From contig NZ_CP150661.1 in NCBI RefSeq assembly GCF_038024105.1, positions 2,375,001 through 2,439,000 of the forward strand: 64,000 nucleotides of DNA, read 5' to 3'. Source of the stretch: Polaribacter butkevichii. Lineage in GTDB: Bacteria; Bacteroidota; Bacteroidia; Flavobacteriales; Flavobacteriaceae. Shown here one piece after another: positions 1 to 8,562 of the stretch. The notes under the pieces are model-generated. The model had not been told where the DNA came from. It did no database searches and saw nothing but the letters and a program-made list of their open reading frames with translations. A program made the translations under genes and the position numbers. Each line of letters opens with the position of its first letter. Position 1 is the stretch's first letter.

Positions 1-1
1 A

Positions 2-745
2 GATGCCAATGGTTTAGATATAGATTATATTAGAAAACATTTTATAAAAGGCAGTATTAGATGTATATATATATGTGCGCATAGAGATTACCCAACCATG
101 GTTAAATTAAGTGTAGAGCGTCGTTTAGCTTTAATGCAATTAGCTGCAGCATACGGTTTTGCAATTATTGAAGATGATTACGATTACGATTTTCAGTTCG
201 AAGGTTCTGCAATGTTACCAATGGCAAGCGCCGATGTAAACGGAATGGTTATTTATTTAGGAAAATTAGGGCAATCATTATTCCCTAGTTTTCAAACAGG
301 ATTTGTAATAGCACCAGAAAACTTAATTTCAGAAGCAAAAAACTATTTACAATTATTAGATGCACAAGGCGATTTAATTCAGCAACAAATGTTATCCGAA
401 TTAATTAATGAAGGTGAAATTTATCGTTTGATGAAAAAAAACATCATCATCTACAAACAAAGACGCGATTGTTTGTGTAAACTCTTAACGCAATATTTTT
501 CTGAAATAGCACAATGGGAAATTCCTGCTGGCGGATTAGCAATTTGGTTACAATTTCAGCAGCATATATCTTTGGTCAAACTAGCTGAAGAAGCAGAAAA
601 GCACGATTTATTTCTACCCAAAACAGTTCTTTATCAGGATAAAAACACCTGCGCTATCCGTTTTGGTTTTGGTCATTTAGATTTAGAAGAGATAGAAACA
701 GTGATTAAAAAATTAAAAAGTGCTTATAATAAGGTAACTGAGTAA
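2..745 (+). CDS. MocR/PdxR-like protein, aminotransferase-fold C-terminal part (5' end outside window)
   Basis: The reading frame is open from the left window edge, so the N-terminus (in this family a winged-helix GntR DNA-binding domain) is missing. The visible 247 residues match the type I aminotransferase-like domain of MocR/PdxR regulators: a YPT motif near nt 90, LSxERRLALM, EDDYDYDFQFEG near nt 170-205 and a closing RFGFG segment. MocR proteins normally bind pyridoxal phosphate through a lysine in a YxGSFSK motif and sense B6 vitamers or amino acids. Here that motif reads YLGKLGQ (nt 254-274), so the lysine position is occupied by Gln, and the downstream Arg of the family (PxxRxGY) is also Gln. 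Membership of the family is well supported; PLP binding is doubtful. The first codons of an internal ATG at 98 are not the true start. Confidence 0.8.
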   Translation, partial: DANGLDIDYIRKHFIKGSIRCIYICAHRDYPTMVKLSVERRLALMQLAAAYGFAIIEDDYDYDFQFEGSAMLPMASADVNGMVIYLGKLGQSLFPSFQTGFVIAPENLISEAKNYLQLLDAQGDLIQQQMLSELINEGEIYRLMKKNIIIYKQRRDCLCKLLTQYFSEIAQWEIPAGGLAIWLQFQQHISLVKLAEEAEKHDLFLPKTVLYQDKNTCAIRFGFGHLDLEEIETVIKKLKSAYNKVTE

Positions 746-790
746 GTTCTTAAAAATTAGTTTTTTTCTAAGATTAAGATATTAACAACG

Positions 791-798
791 TAATTTTG
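791..798 (+). promoter_or_regulatory. Probable -7 promoter element of umuC
   Basis: TAATTTTG matches the Bacteroidetes -7 consensus TAnnTTTG exactly and lies 27 nt before the umuC ATG. No clear -33 TTG at the expected distance is visible. Confidence 0.45.
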
Positions 799-825
799 CC
801 TGCTATTTTTTGATACTTTTATAGC

Positions 826-2091
826 ATGTTTGCACTCGTAGATTGTAATAATTTTTATGCTTCTTGTGAGCGGGTTTTTAACCCTAATTTACAAGGGAAA
901 CCAGTTGCTATTTTAAGCAATAATGATGGTTGTGTTATTTCTATGAGCGATGAAGCTAAGAAATTACAATTGCCTTTTGGTGCCCCTATTTTTAAGTGGG
1001 ATGCATTTTGTAAAGCAAATAATATTACCGTTTTATCTTCTAACTATCCGTTATACGGAGATATGAGTGCTAGAGTGATGAATATTTTGGCAGATTTTTC
1101 GCCAGACGTAGAAGTTTATTCTATTGATGAATCTTTTTTAGAATTAAAAGGTTTTGAAAATTATGATTTGTCTGAATATGCTACAAAAATTAGAAGCAGA
1201 ATTTTAAAATGGACCGGAATACCAACTTGTGTGGGTGTTGCGCCCACCAAAGCACTGACTAAAGTTGCCAACAAAATTGCACGTTCTAACATTAAGCAAT
1301 CTAAAGGAATTTGCATTATAGATTCTGATGAAAAAAGAATTAAAGCCTTAAAATGGACAAAAATTGGCAACGTTTGGGGAATTGGAAGTCGTTTAAAAAA
1401 ACGCTTGCAAGATAAAGGTTGTATTACTGCCTATGATTTTACACAACTTTCTAGTGATTGGGTTTTAAAAGAATTTTCTATTGTAGAATGGCGTTTGCAA
1501 AAAGACTTACAAGGCATTTCTAAAATTCCTTTAGAAGATGCTGTTTCTTCTAAAAAGATGATTGCAACTACTAGAAGTTTCGAATACACGTATTCTGATA
1601 TCGACAATATTAAAGAGCGTATTTCTACCTTTGCAGCAAGTTGTGCAGAGAAATTAAGGAATCAGAAATCTAGTTGCCACATGCTAATTGTACAACTTTC
1701 TAGCGATCGACATAAAAAAGAAATGCAACAACATAGAGAAAACATAACGGTTGTATTTTCTTCGCCAACAGATTCTACGTTAACCATTGCCAACGCAGCA
1801 GTAGAGGCCGTAAAAACTATTTTTAAAACCGGTGTTAAATACAAAAGAGCTGGCGTTATTGTTACAGGTTTAGTACCCAATGATAATTTTCAATTAAATT
1901 TATTTTCAAGCGAAAACCCAAAACACAAACCTTTAATGTCTGCGATTGATAAGTTGAATAAAAAGTTTAAATCTGATAAAATTAAATTAGGAAACCAAGA
2001 TTTAAAACGCACTTGGAAAATGCGTCAAGAAAGATTATCTGCTAGATTTACTACAAATATTAATGATGTAATAATTGTAAAAGCCTCTTAA
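826..2091 (+). CDS. umuC: DNA polymerase V catalytic subunit UmuC (Y-family)
   Basis: Error-prone translesion polymerase that acts with cleaved UmuD at damaged DNA. At 421 residues it is full length for UmuC. The N-terminus carries the Y-family palm motif VDCNNFYASCERVF with the first catalytic Asp at residue 6; SIDESF near residue 99 supplies the second acidic pair. Helix-hairpin-helix and little-finger regions follow, and a QLNLF segment near residue 354 looks like a beta-clamp binding motif. The ATG at 826 follows a TAnnTTTG element. Unlike the usual umuD-umuC order, umuD lies downstream, at 2446, with a zinc-ribbon ORF and a dispersed repeat between them. Function is confident; SOS control is inferred because no LexA box was recognised. 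Confidence 0.95.
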   Translation: MFALVDCNNFYASCERVFNPNLQGKPVAILSNNDGCVISMSDEAKKLQLPFGAPIFKWDAFCKANNITVLSSNYPLYGDMSARVMNILADFSPDVEVYSIDESFLELKGFENYDLSEYATKIRSRILKWTGIPTCVGVAPTKALTKVANKIARSNIKQSKGICIIDSDEKRIKALKWTKIGNVWGIGSRLKKRLQDKGCITAYDFTQLSSDWVLKEFSIVEWRLQKDLQGISKIPLEDAVSSKKMIATTRSFEYTYSDIDNIKERISTFAASCAEKLRNQKSSCHMLIVQLSSDRHKKEMQQHRENITVVFSSPTDSTLTIANAAVEAVKTIFKTGVKYKRAGVIVTGLVPNDNFQLNLFSSENPKHKPLMSAIDKLNKKFKSDKIKLGNQDLKRTWKMRQERLSARFTTNINDVIIVKAS

Positions 2092-2143
2092 GGCATTAAG
2101 TATTACCTCAATCAGTTCTAAAAAAAATCTTTTTTAAGTCAAC

Positions 2144-2392
2144 TTGTCATTCCGAACGAGGAACGAGGAGGAATCTCATAATCATAAGATTTCTCGTTGT
2201 TCGTACCTCACGCTGTCGAAAATAACAAGAAACTATCAAAAAGATAAAAACGGAAATGATATTTCTTGCCCTACTTGTAATTCTACTAGAATTTTAGTTG
2301 CTCCTATTCAAAGAGAAAATGTATTTTATATGTTATTTCCTTTTTTTGAAAAAACAAGACATATATGTAATGATTGTAAGGCACTATTTTAA
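2144..2392 (+). CDS. Small zinc-ribbon protein, N-terminus replaced by repeat DNA (possibly broken)
   Basis: The frame ends in a compact zinc-ribbon pattern, CPTC followed after about 33 residues by CNDC, typical of small rubredoxin/zinc-ribbon proteins of unknown role. The first ~28 codons translate a dispersed intergenic repeat (2146-2227), and no ATG, GTG or TTG occurs between the end of the repeat and the first CxxC, so the only start is a TTG inside the repeat. Either repeat DNA has supplied a new N-terminus or the gene lost its 5' end when the repeat entered. It lies between umuC and umuD on the same strand. Function unknown. Confidence 0.45.
   Translation: MSFRTRNEEESHNHKISRCSYLTLSKITRNYQKDKNGNDISCPTCNSTRILVAPIQRENVFYMLFPFFEKTRHICNDCKALF
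2146..2227. repeat. Dispersed palindrome-like repeat, copy 1
   Basis: Begins GTCATTCCGAACGAG and contains GAATCTCATAA ... AGATTTCTC, ending CTGTCGAAAATAACA. Related copies occur at 3084-3190, 3278-3367 and 3461-3548. The ends are inverted (GTCATTcCGA / TCGaAATgAC), so each unit can fold into one long imperfect hairpin. Confidence 0.7.
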
Positions 2393-2445
2393 TTCTAAAA
2401 TAATATCTAAAAAGTTTAAAGAAAAGTTATAATTTGCAAACAATT

Positions 2446-2880
2446 ATGACTGAATCTAAAACACTTACTTTTTTTACTCCTAAAACTTCTTCTGGAAACG
2501 GAGCTATCTTTGTAGATACTGGTATTTCTGCTGGTTTTCCTTCTCCTGCAGATGATTTTAGAGAAACCAGAATTTCTTTAGACGATGAATTGATTCAGAA
2601 TAAAGATGCTACCTTTTTTGCAAAAGTAAAAGGACAATCTATGATTGGTGCTGGTTTAGACGATAACGATTTATTAGTAATAGACAGAAGTTTAGAACCT
2701 ACCAATAATAAAATTGCCGTTTGCTTTTTAGATGGCGAGTTTACGGTAAAACGCCTACGTGTAGAAAAAAACGAAGTTTGGTTACAACCAGAAAACCCTA
2801 ATTACCCAATTATAAACATCACCGAAGAAAATGATTTTATGATCTGGGGAATTGTAACAAGCGTTATCAAAAAGGTATAA
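2446..2880 (+). CDS. umuD: UmuD-like S24 peptidase, translesion polymerase accessory protein
   Basis: Self-cleaving LexA/UmuD-fold protein of 144 residues; RecA filaments trigger cleavage and the product activates UmuC. A likely cleavage site Ala29-Gly30 lies in SAGFPSP. The catalytic Ser65 is in GQSM and the general-base Lys102 in FTVKRL, in the normal S24 spacing. There is no N-terminal DNA-binding domain, which separates it from LexA. I choose the ATG at 2446 over an in-frame TTG at 2434 because it gives the usual short UmuD N-terminus. It is downstream of umuC rather than upstream; the 53-nt gap from the zinc-ribbon ORF suggests one transcript but this is not shown. Confidence 0.93.
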   Translation: MTESKTLTFFTPKTSSGNGAIFVDTGISAGFPSPADDFRETRISLDDELIQNKDATFFAKVKGQSMIGAGLDDNDLLVIDRSLEPTNNKIAVCFLDGEFTVKRLRVEKNEVWLQPENPNYPIINITEENDFMIWGIVTSVIKKV

Positions 2881-2918
2881 AAGCCCCCTTTTTTTTATCA
2901 AAAAAAAATTACTTATAA

Positions 2919-3056
2919 ACTTCACGTTGTATAACACAGAAGGTTACTGTTATATCTGCAGTTGGCAGTAATTTAAGGCTTGTTTCTACTTTAGAAGCCA
3001 TTTGCAAGGCATTAGATTGCCAACCTGCAGATATTTCAGAGTATCAAGAGGATTAA
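2919..3056 (+). pseudogene. Remnant of an XRE/Cro-type HTH regulator (C-terminal half only)
   Basis: An open stretch of 45 codons ends in STLEAICKALDCQPADI, the hallmark end of small Cro/C1-type (YozG-like) regulators. The upstream half, which would hold helices 1-3, is absent: the frame is closed by a stop at 2916 and there is no start codon. It lies just after umuD and before three dispersed repeats, so it is most likely debris of a deleted gene. Confidence 0.7.
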
Positions 3057-3083
3057 AAAACACAAAGTGAAGACGTACAGTTT

Positions 3084-3190
3084 TGTCATTTCGAAATGAG
3101 CTTTTTAGCCTTTCTACTTCGCTCAAGATAAACTAATGAGAAATCTCATAATGCTTCTAGATTCCACTTCGTACCTCATTCGGAATGACA
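3084..3190. repeat. Dispersed palindrome-like repeat, copy 2
   Basis: Starts GTCATTTCGAAATGAG, contains GAGAAATCTCATAATGC and ends GGAATGACA. Same family as 2146-2227, with a longer central part. Confidence 0.7.
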
Positions 3191-3277
3191 TTTTGAATAT
3201 CCAATTAATACTTAGAATAAAACTAATTAGTCAAATTTTAGTTTTTACAACTCATTTATCCTTTATTTTCTAAAGAT

Positions 3278-3367
3278 TGTCTTTTCGGACCTAAGGGAGA
3301 AATCTCATAAAGCTATATAGTTTCGCTTTTCTAAATTATGAGATTTCTCCTATCGTCGAAATGACAA
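3278..3367. repeat. Dispersed palindrome-like repeat, copy 3
   Basis: GAGAAATCTCATAAAGC facing ATTATGAGATTTCTC, ending CGTCGAAATGACA. The inner arms are nearly perfect inverted repeats. Confidence 0.7.
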
Positions 3368-3460
3368 GATTGTGTTTAGACAAGGTATTTGTTTGTTAAA
3401 TTGATTGTTGCTTTAAAAGAATATTTCCTTTTCATGAATAACAAAAATCCCTAACAGTTT

Positions 3461-3548
3461 GTCACTTCGAATGTAATGAGAAGTCTCATAACAATAATAG
3501 CCCAACACTGCGTAATTTGATGCGATTTCTCCCATTGTCGAAATGACA
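3461..3548. repeat. Dispersed palindrome-like repeat, copy 4
   Basis: GTCACTTCGAATG at the left end and GTCGAAATGACA at the right end, with AAGTCTCATAAC / GATGCGATTTCTC inner arms. It fills most of the remaining gene-free DNA between the HTH remnant and the S9 peptidase terminator. Confidence 0.7.
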
Positions 3549-3606
3549 ATTGGAATCCTTATTCACTTTTTAGAAAAAAAATTATTATTTAAAATTAAGC
3601 ATAAAA

Positions 3607-3634
3607 AAAACTCCAAATTTTCATTCGGAGTTTT
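3607..3634 (-). terminator. Intrinsic terminator of the S9 peptidase gene
   Basis: AAAACTCC / GGAGTTTT stem around a 12-nt loop. Read on the minus strand it is followed by a T-run, and it lies about 40 nt after the peptidase stop codon. Confidence 0.75.
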
Positions 3635-3672
3635 TACTATTTAGTTCTCAACTGCGCTCGAACAGACAACTA

Positions 3673-6174
3673 TTATTTATTCATTGGTTTGTCTAAATTC
3701 ATATACATAAAATCTACATCTGTAGCTTCTTTACCTAACAAATACTTACTAAAATGATCTGCTCTTAACCAGAAAGAATATTCTGTCATATTACCAAAAC
3801 CATGTCTTTGCCCTGGCATAATCATATATTTAAAACGTTTATGAGCTTTAATTAATTCGTTTGCCATTCTAATGGTTCCTGCAGGATTTACGTTATTATC
3901 CATATCTCCATGAATCAACATTAAATGTCCTTTTAAATTTTTTGCCAAAGATGGATTGGTGTCAATTTTATATTTATAAGAAATTTTTCCTTTCTCATCA
4001 ATTTCTTCTTTAACCCCATGATGCGTTTCACTCCACCAAGAATTGTACACATTATTATCGTGATTTCCTGCAGATGAAACTGCTGCTTTAAAGAAATCTG
4101 GATAGACTAACATAGCTGCTGTAGACATAAATCCACCACCAGAATGACCGTAAATCCCTACTTTTTCTATGTCGATAAATTTATGTTTGTTTGCCAATTG
4201 TTGCGCTACATATTTTTTATCTACCAAACCATAATCACGTAAGTTTCCGTAACCATAATTATGATACCATTTAGATCTATCTGGATGCCCTCCTCTATTT
4301 CCTAAAGTAATCACCACAAAACCAACTTGCGCCATTCTATCTAATCGGTCCATTCTGTAAGAAAAAGATTTATTTACCGCCTCTGTCTGTGGACCAGGAT
4401 AAACATACTCTAATAAAGGATAAACCATAGTAGAATCCATATCAAAAGGCTTATACATTACTCCGTAAATATCCGTAATTCCGTCATCTGCTTTCACTTT
4501 AAACGTTTCTGGAAATTGATATCCCGATGCAAATAATTGCGATAAATCTGCCGTTTCTAAATCCATTACTTTACGTCCGTTAGCATCTCTAACTTCCGAT
4601 TTTGGTACAGTATTTACTCTAGAAAAGTTGCTTACAAAATACTGATTAGAATCTGCCATACTTGTGCTTGCTGTAAAATCTCCCGGGTTTAATGTTTTCA
4701 ATCCCGTTCCGTTTAAATTAATTTTATAAGTATGTGCATAATACGGATCTTGCTTTTTATTTACTCCGTTAGCAGAAAAATACAAGGTTCTTGTACTTTC
4801 ATTTAAACCTTCAAAATTGGCCACATGATAATCACCTTCTGTAACTTGGTTCTTTAAGTTTCCTTCTGAATCATATAAATAAAAATGTGCCCAACCATCG
4901 CGTTCTGCCCAGTGCAACATTTCTTTTTCGTTGTTCAATAAAATTAAAGGACGAGCTTCTATATACGTATTAAAACGTTCTTCAATTAAGGTTTTGTAGG
5001 TTCCTGTATTTATATCAGCAACATTAATATCATACTTTTTACGATCTCTAGAAATAACACTGAAGTATACTTTTCCTTTTTTAGATAGTAATAATGATGG
5101 TCTAAAATCATCATCTCTACTAGATTGTTTTCTTGGGGCTCTAAAAACAGAAATACTTTGTTGCTTAATTGTATCTAAAGGTACTTTTACATGCGTTTTT
5201 GTAGGAATATCAAAAATTAATAATTCAGATTTATAATATTCTTGTTCTCCGGGCATATGATATTTATAGGTTTCTAAGGTTGGTCTTTTTTTACCTGTAG
5301 AATTAATTACCCACAAATCTTTAATATGTCTAGCATCTGATTTTTGAAAAACAAACTTCTTAGAATCGTGAGACCAAACACCACTAACTCCGTTTCTTTT
5401 ATCCTTATCTTTTTCTTTATCAACATTATCTTTTCCTCTAGAACCACCTCCGTAGCCATAGTTTTCTTCACCATCTTTAGTCCATTGGTTTTCTACAACT
5501 GTACTATCTTTTTCATTTTTAATAAACTTTTTAAAGTTTATTTTATCCATCCAATACAAATTATAATTCTTAGAATACAAAACAATAGAACTATCTGGTG
5601 CAATGTTTGCCCACTTTTTCCAGTCTTCTTTTTCTTTCTTTAGATTATCTATAATTGTTAAACCATTTCCACCTAATTTATATTCTAAATGGTAGACTTT
5701 TTTCTCCAATTTAGGTTTCTTGCTTTTTCCTTTTTTTGATGAAGTAGAATCTTTTTTCACTTCCTTTTTATCAGCAATAACTTCAACTTCTTCTGTAGAT
5801 GTTACTCTAAAACGAATAGCATTTTCTGCTTTATTAAATTTAAAGCTAAAACGTGGTAAGTGTTTTGCATCGTAAGGATCTTTAGTGATTTCTGTTAACC
5901 ACTTTGCCATCTTTACATTATCGAAAAGGGCTTTTTTAGATTTCTTATCTGCATCTACTAAATAATAATTAGAACCTTCGGATGTTTTATAAGCATACCA
6001 AAAGCGATTTCCTTTTTTTAACCAATGTGGACTTACCGTTGTAGAGTGTACCATTTTAGCCAAATTTTTTGGAGAATATTTAGCAGCTGCTCTGTAATTG
6101 GGGACTGGAGTATCTTGTGCTGTAACTACTGAAACAGCAAAAAAGGACAAGAATAAAAGTAAGAATTTTTTCAT
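3673..6174 (-). CDS. S9 family peptidase (prolyl oligopeptidase/DPP-IV type), secreted
   Basis: An 833-residue serine peptidase with a signal peptide (MKKFLLLFLSFFAVSV..AQ, residues 1-20), expected in the periplasm or on the outer membrane. Residues ~40-560 form the beta-propeller (DPP-IV N-terminal) region with a Lys/Glu-rich insertion near 140-160 and a GYGGGSRG stretch near 240. The C-terminal alpha/beta hydrolase domain holds the nucleophile Ser678 in GHSGGG, an Asp in HGDMDNN (~760) and a His in QRHGFG (~790). The family cleaves Xaa-Pro dipeptides or short proline peptides; exact specificity cannot be read. It is monocistronic, with its own terminator. Confidence 0.92.
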   Translation of the reverse strand: MKKFLLLFLSFFAVSVVTAQDTPVPNYRAAAKYSPKNLAKMVHSTTVSPHWLKKGNRFWYAYKTSEGSNYYLVDADKKSKKALFDNVKMAKWLTEITKDPYDAKHLPRFSFKFNKAENAIRFRVTSTEEVEVIADKKEVKKDSTSSKKGKSKKPKLEKKVYHLEYKLGGNGLTIIDNLKKEKEDWKKWANIAPDSSIVLYSKNYNLYWMDKINFKKFIKNEKDSTVVENQWTKDGEENYGYGGGSRGKDNVDKEKDKDKRNGVSGVWSHDSKKFVFQKSDARHIKDLWVINSTGKKRPTLETYKYHMPGEQEYYKSELLIFDIPTKTHVKVPLDTIKQQSISVFRAPRKQSSRDDDFRPSLLLSKKGKVYFSVISRDRKKYDINVADINTGTYKTLIEERFNTYIEARPLILLNNEKEMLHWAERDGWAHFYLYDSEGNLKNQVTEGDYHVANFEGLNESTRTLYFSANGVNKKQDPYYAHTYKINLNGTGLKTLNPGDFTASTSMADSNQYFVSNFSRVNTVPKSEVRDANGRKVMDLETADLSQLFASGYQFPETFKVKADDGITDIYGVMYKPFDMDSTMVYPLLEYVYPGPQTEAVNKSFSYRMDRLDRMAQVGFVVITLGNRGGHPDRSKWYHNYGYGNLRDYGLVDKKYVAQQLANKHKFIDIEKVGIYGHSGGGFMSTAAMLVYPDFFKAAVSSAGNHDNNVYNSWWSETHHGVKEEIDEKGKISYKYKIDTNPSLAKNLKGHLMLIHGDMDNNVNPAGTIRMANELIKAHKRFKYMIMPGQRHGFGNMTEYSFWLRADHFSKYLLGKEATDVDFMYMNLDKPMNK

Positions 6175-6274
6175 ATAGGAATAAAGTTTGAATTAATTCT
6201 CGTAAAGTTTCTTTAAAACAACTTATCCCACAAATTTTTAAGATTTTTTTATTAAATATTTAACAATATCAAAA

Positions 6275-6730
6275 TTAATTTAAGTTCCGTTTTTCAACAA
6301 AAAAACGTTTTAAGAGCTGAGCACATTCATTTTCTAAAATACCTGCTACCACTTTTGTTTTTGGATGCAACGTAGTATTTAAATTCTTAAATCCTCTTTC
6401 TGGTTCTGATGCTCCATAAACAATCTTACCAATCTGCGCCCAATAACTGGCACCAGCACACATTTGGCAAGGCTCTAACGTAACATATAACACACATTCT
6501 TTTAAATATTTTCCGCCTAAAAAATCTGCAGCAGCAGTAAATGCCTGCATTTCTGCATGCGCAGTTACATCATTTAAAGTTTCCGTTAAATTATGAGCTC
6601 TTGCAATAACCTGATCTTTAAAAACAATGATTGCACCTACAGGCACTTCACCTTTATCAAAGGCAATTTCAGCTTCTTGCAAAGCCTTTCTCATAAAATA
6701 AGTATCGTCAAAAGGTTGAATCATTGTCAT
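6275..6730 (-). CDS. tadA: Nucleoside deaminase, tRNA(adenine34) deaminase TadA-like
   Basis: Zinc-dependent cytidine/adenosine deaminase of 151 residues. The HAE motif (His58, Glu60) and PCxMC motif (Cys88, Cys91) give the zinc ligands and proton shuttle. The CAGA following the second Cys and overall length fit TadA, which converts the wobble adenosine of tRNA-Arg(ACG) to inosine; a guanine deaminase role is a less likely alternative. It is divergent from dxs with only 59 nt between start codons. Confidence 0.85.
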   Translation of the reverse strand: MTMIQPFDDTYFMRKALQEAEIAFDKGEVPVGAIIVFKDQVIARAHNLTETLNDVTAHAEMQAFTAAADFLGGKYLKECVLYVTLEPCQMCAGASYWAQIGKIVYGASEPERGFKNLNTTLHPKTKVVAGILENECAQLLKRFFVEKRNLN

Positions 6731-6776
6731 TAATTTAAGTTTTCAATATTACAAAAACTTTTTGACGCCAAAATCG

Positions 6777-6784
6777 TACTTTTG
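6777..6784 (+). promoter_or_regulatory. -7 promoter element of dxs, implying a leaderless or near-leaderless mRNA
   Basis: TACTTTTG fits TAnnTTTG exactly and ends only 5 nt before the dxs ATG at 6790. In Bacteroidetes transcription usually begins about 5-8 nt after this element, which would place the start at or next to the ATG. Confidence 0.55.
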
Positions 6785-6789
6785 CCTTT

Positions 6790-8556
6790 ATGACAAATAA
6801 TTTGTTGAAAAATATATCAAACCCAGAAGATTTACGAAAGTTAAATCCGGAACAATTACCTCAACTCGCTAAAGAATTGAGAGATTTTATTATTGATATC
6901 GTGTCTACAAAAGAAGGCCATTTGGGTGCTAGTTTGGGCGTTGTAGAACTAACCATTGCCTTGCATTATTTGTTTGATACGCCTAATGATTTATTGGTTT
7001 GGGATGTTGGGCACCAAGCATACGGACATAAAATTTTAACCGGAAGAAAAGACATTTTTCATACCAATAGACAACTTGGTGGCATTGCGGGTTTTCCTTC
7101 AAGAAAAGAAAGCGAATTTGATGCTTTTGGCGTTGGGCATTCCTCTACCTCTATTTCTGCAGCTTTAGGAATGGCAATTGCATCTAATATTAAAGGAGCA
7201 ACAGAAAAACACCATATTGCGGTGATTGGCGATGCCTCTATTGCCAGCGGAATGGCTTTTGAAGCGTTGAATCACGCAGGGGTTTCTAAAGCCAATTTAC
7301 TCATCATTTTAAATGATAATGCTATTGGAATCGACCCTTCTGTTGGGGCTTTAAAAGAATATTTAACAAAGGTTAAAACCGATAAAAGACTTGCTGTACA
7401 AAACAATATTATAAAAGCGTTAAATTTTGATTATTCAGGACCAATTGACGGACATGATTTACCTAAAATCTTATCAGAATTAGAACGATTAAAAGATGTA
7501 AAAGGACCAAAGTTTTTACATGTAATTACTACAAAAGGAAAAGGTTTACAGCAAGCTGAAGAAGACCAAGTAACGTATCACGCACCCGGAAAATTTGATA
7601 AAATTTCTGGTGAGCGATTAAAAATAGCCAAAAGTTTATATACAAAGTATCAAGATGTTTTTGGACAAACAGTTGTGGAGTTAGCTGCCAAAAACAAAAA
7701 TATTGTAGGGATTACACCTGCTATGTTAACAGGTGGTTCTCTAAAATTTATGCTAGAAAAATACCCTAAAAGAACTTTTGATGTGGGTATAGCAGAACAA
7801 CATGCGGTAACTTTAGCTGCAGGTATGGCAACACAAGGTTTGGTGCCTTTTTGCAATATTTATTCTACATTTTTACAACGTGCTTACGATCAAGTAATTC
7901 ATGATGTTGCTTTGCAAAACCTACCGGTTATTTTCTGTTTAGACAGAGCTGGTTTGGTTGGCGAAGATGGAGCAACACATCATGGAGTTTTCGATTTGGC
8001 GTACTTGCGTTTAATTCCTAATTTGATTGTTTTTGCTCCAAGAAATGAAATTGAATTGCGTAATATTTTATACACTGCTCAATTAGGTTTAAAAAACCCA
8101 ATTGCCATTCGATACCCAAGAGGAACAGGTACTATTATAGACTGGAAAAAACCTTTTGAAAAAATAGAAATAGGCAAAGGAGTTTGCTTACAAGAGGGAA
8201 ATAAAACAGCCATTTTATCTATAGGAACTATTGCTAAAAATGTTTCCGAAGCTTTAGAGTTGATGGATAATTCATCTAATTTTTCTCATTACGATATGCG
8301 TTTTGTAAAACCTTTGGATGAAAATTTATTACATCAAATATTAAAAAAATATACAACGATTTTTACGGTTGAAGATGGCACTATAAAAGGTGGTTTTGGT
8401 AGTGCTATTTTAGAGTTTGCATCCCAGAATAATTATCAACATAAAATAAAAATTTTAGGTATTCCTGATGCCTTTATAGAACATGGAAGTGTTTTAAAGC
8501 TTCAGCAAAAACTTGGTTTAGACGCTCATAGTTTATCCGAAGCATTTAAATTATAA
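6790..8556 (+). CDS. dxs: 1-deoxy-D-xylulose-5-phosphate synthase
   Basis: First enzyme of the MEP isoprenoid pathway: thiamine-diphosphate-dependent condensation of pyruvate and glyceraldehyde 3-phosphate; its product also feeds thiamine and B6 synthesis. At 588 residues it is slightly shorter than the usual ~620. Seen in order: the N-terminal transketolase domain with WDVGHQAYGHKILTGR and the diphosphate-binding GDASIASG (~150); the central pyrimidine-binding domain with DVGIAEQHAVTLAAGMA (~335-350) and DRAGLVGEDGATHHG (~390); and a C-terminal transketolase domain. The ATG at 6790 follows a promoter element directly. It has a bidirectional terminator shared with the convergent gene. Confidence 0.97.
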   Translation: MTNNLLKNISNPEDLRKLNPEQLPQLAKELRDFIIDIVSTKEGHLGASLGVVELTIALHYLFDTPNDLLVWDVGHQAYGHKILTGRKDIFHTNRQLGGIAGFPSRKESEFDAFGVGHSSTSISAALGMAIASNIKGATEKHHIAVIGDASIASGMAFEALNHAGVSKANLLIILNDNAIGIDPSVGALKEYLTKVKTDKRLAVQNNIIKALNFDYSGPIDGHDLPKILSELERLKDVKGPKFLHVITTKGKGLQQAEEDQVTYHAPGKFDKISGERLKIAKSLYTKYQDVFGQTVVELAAKNKNIVGITPAMLTGGSLKFMLEKYPKRTFDVGIAEQHAVTLAAGMATQGLVPFCNIYSTFLQRAYDQVIHDVALQNLPVIFCLDRAGLVGEDGATHHGVFDLAYLRLIPNLIVFAPRNEIELRNILYTAQLGLKNPIAIRYPRGTGTIIDWKKPFEKIEIGKGVCLQEGNKTAILSIGTIAKNVSEALELMDNSSNFSHYDMRFVKPLDENLLHQILKKYTTIFTVEDGTIKGGFGSAILEFASQNNYQHKIKILGIPDAFIEHGSVLKLQQKLGLDAHSLSEAFKL

Positions 8557-8562
8557 TCATAA

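Noticed and set aside
11..97. Leftmost region as the promoter of a gene starting at the ATG at 98
   Set aside because: The frame stays open to the window edge and encodes recognisable MocR-family residues, so 98 is an internal methionine.
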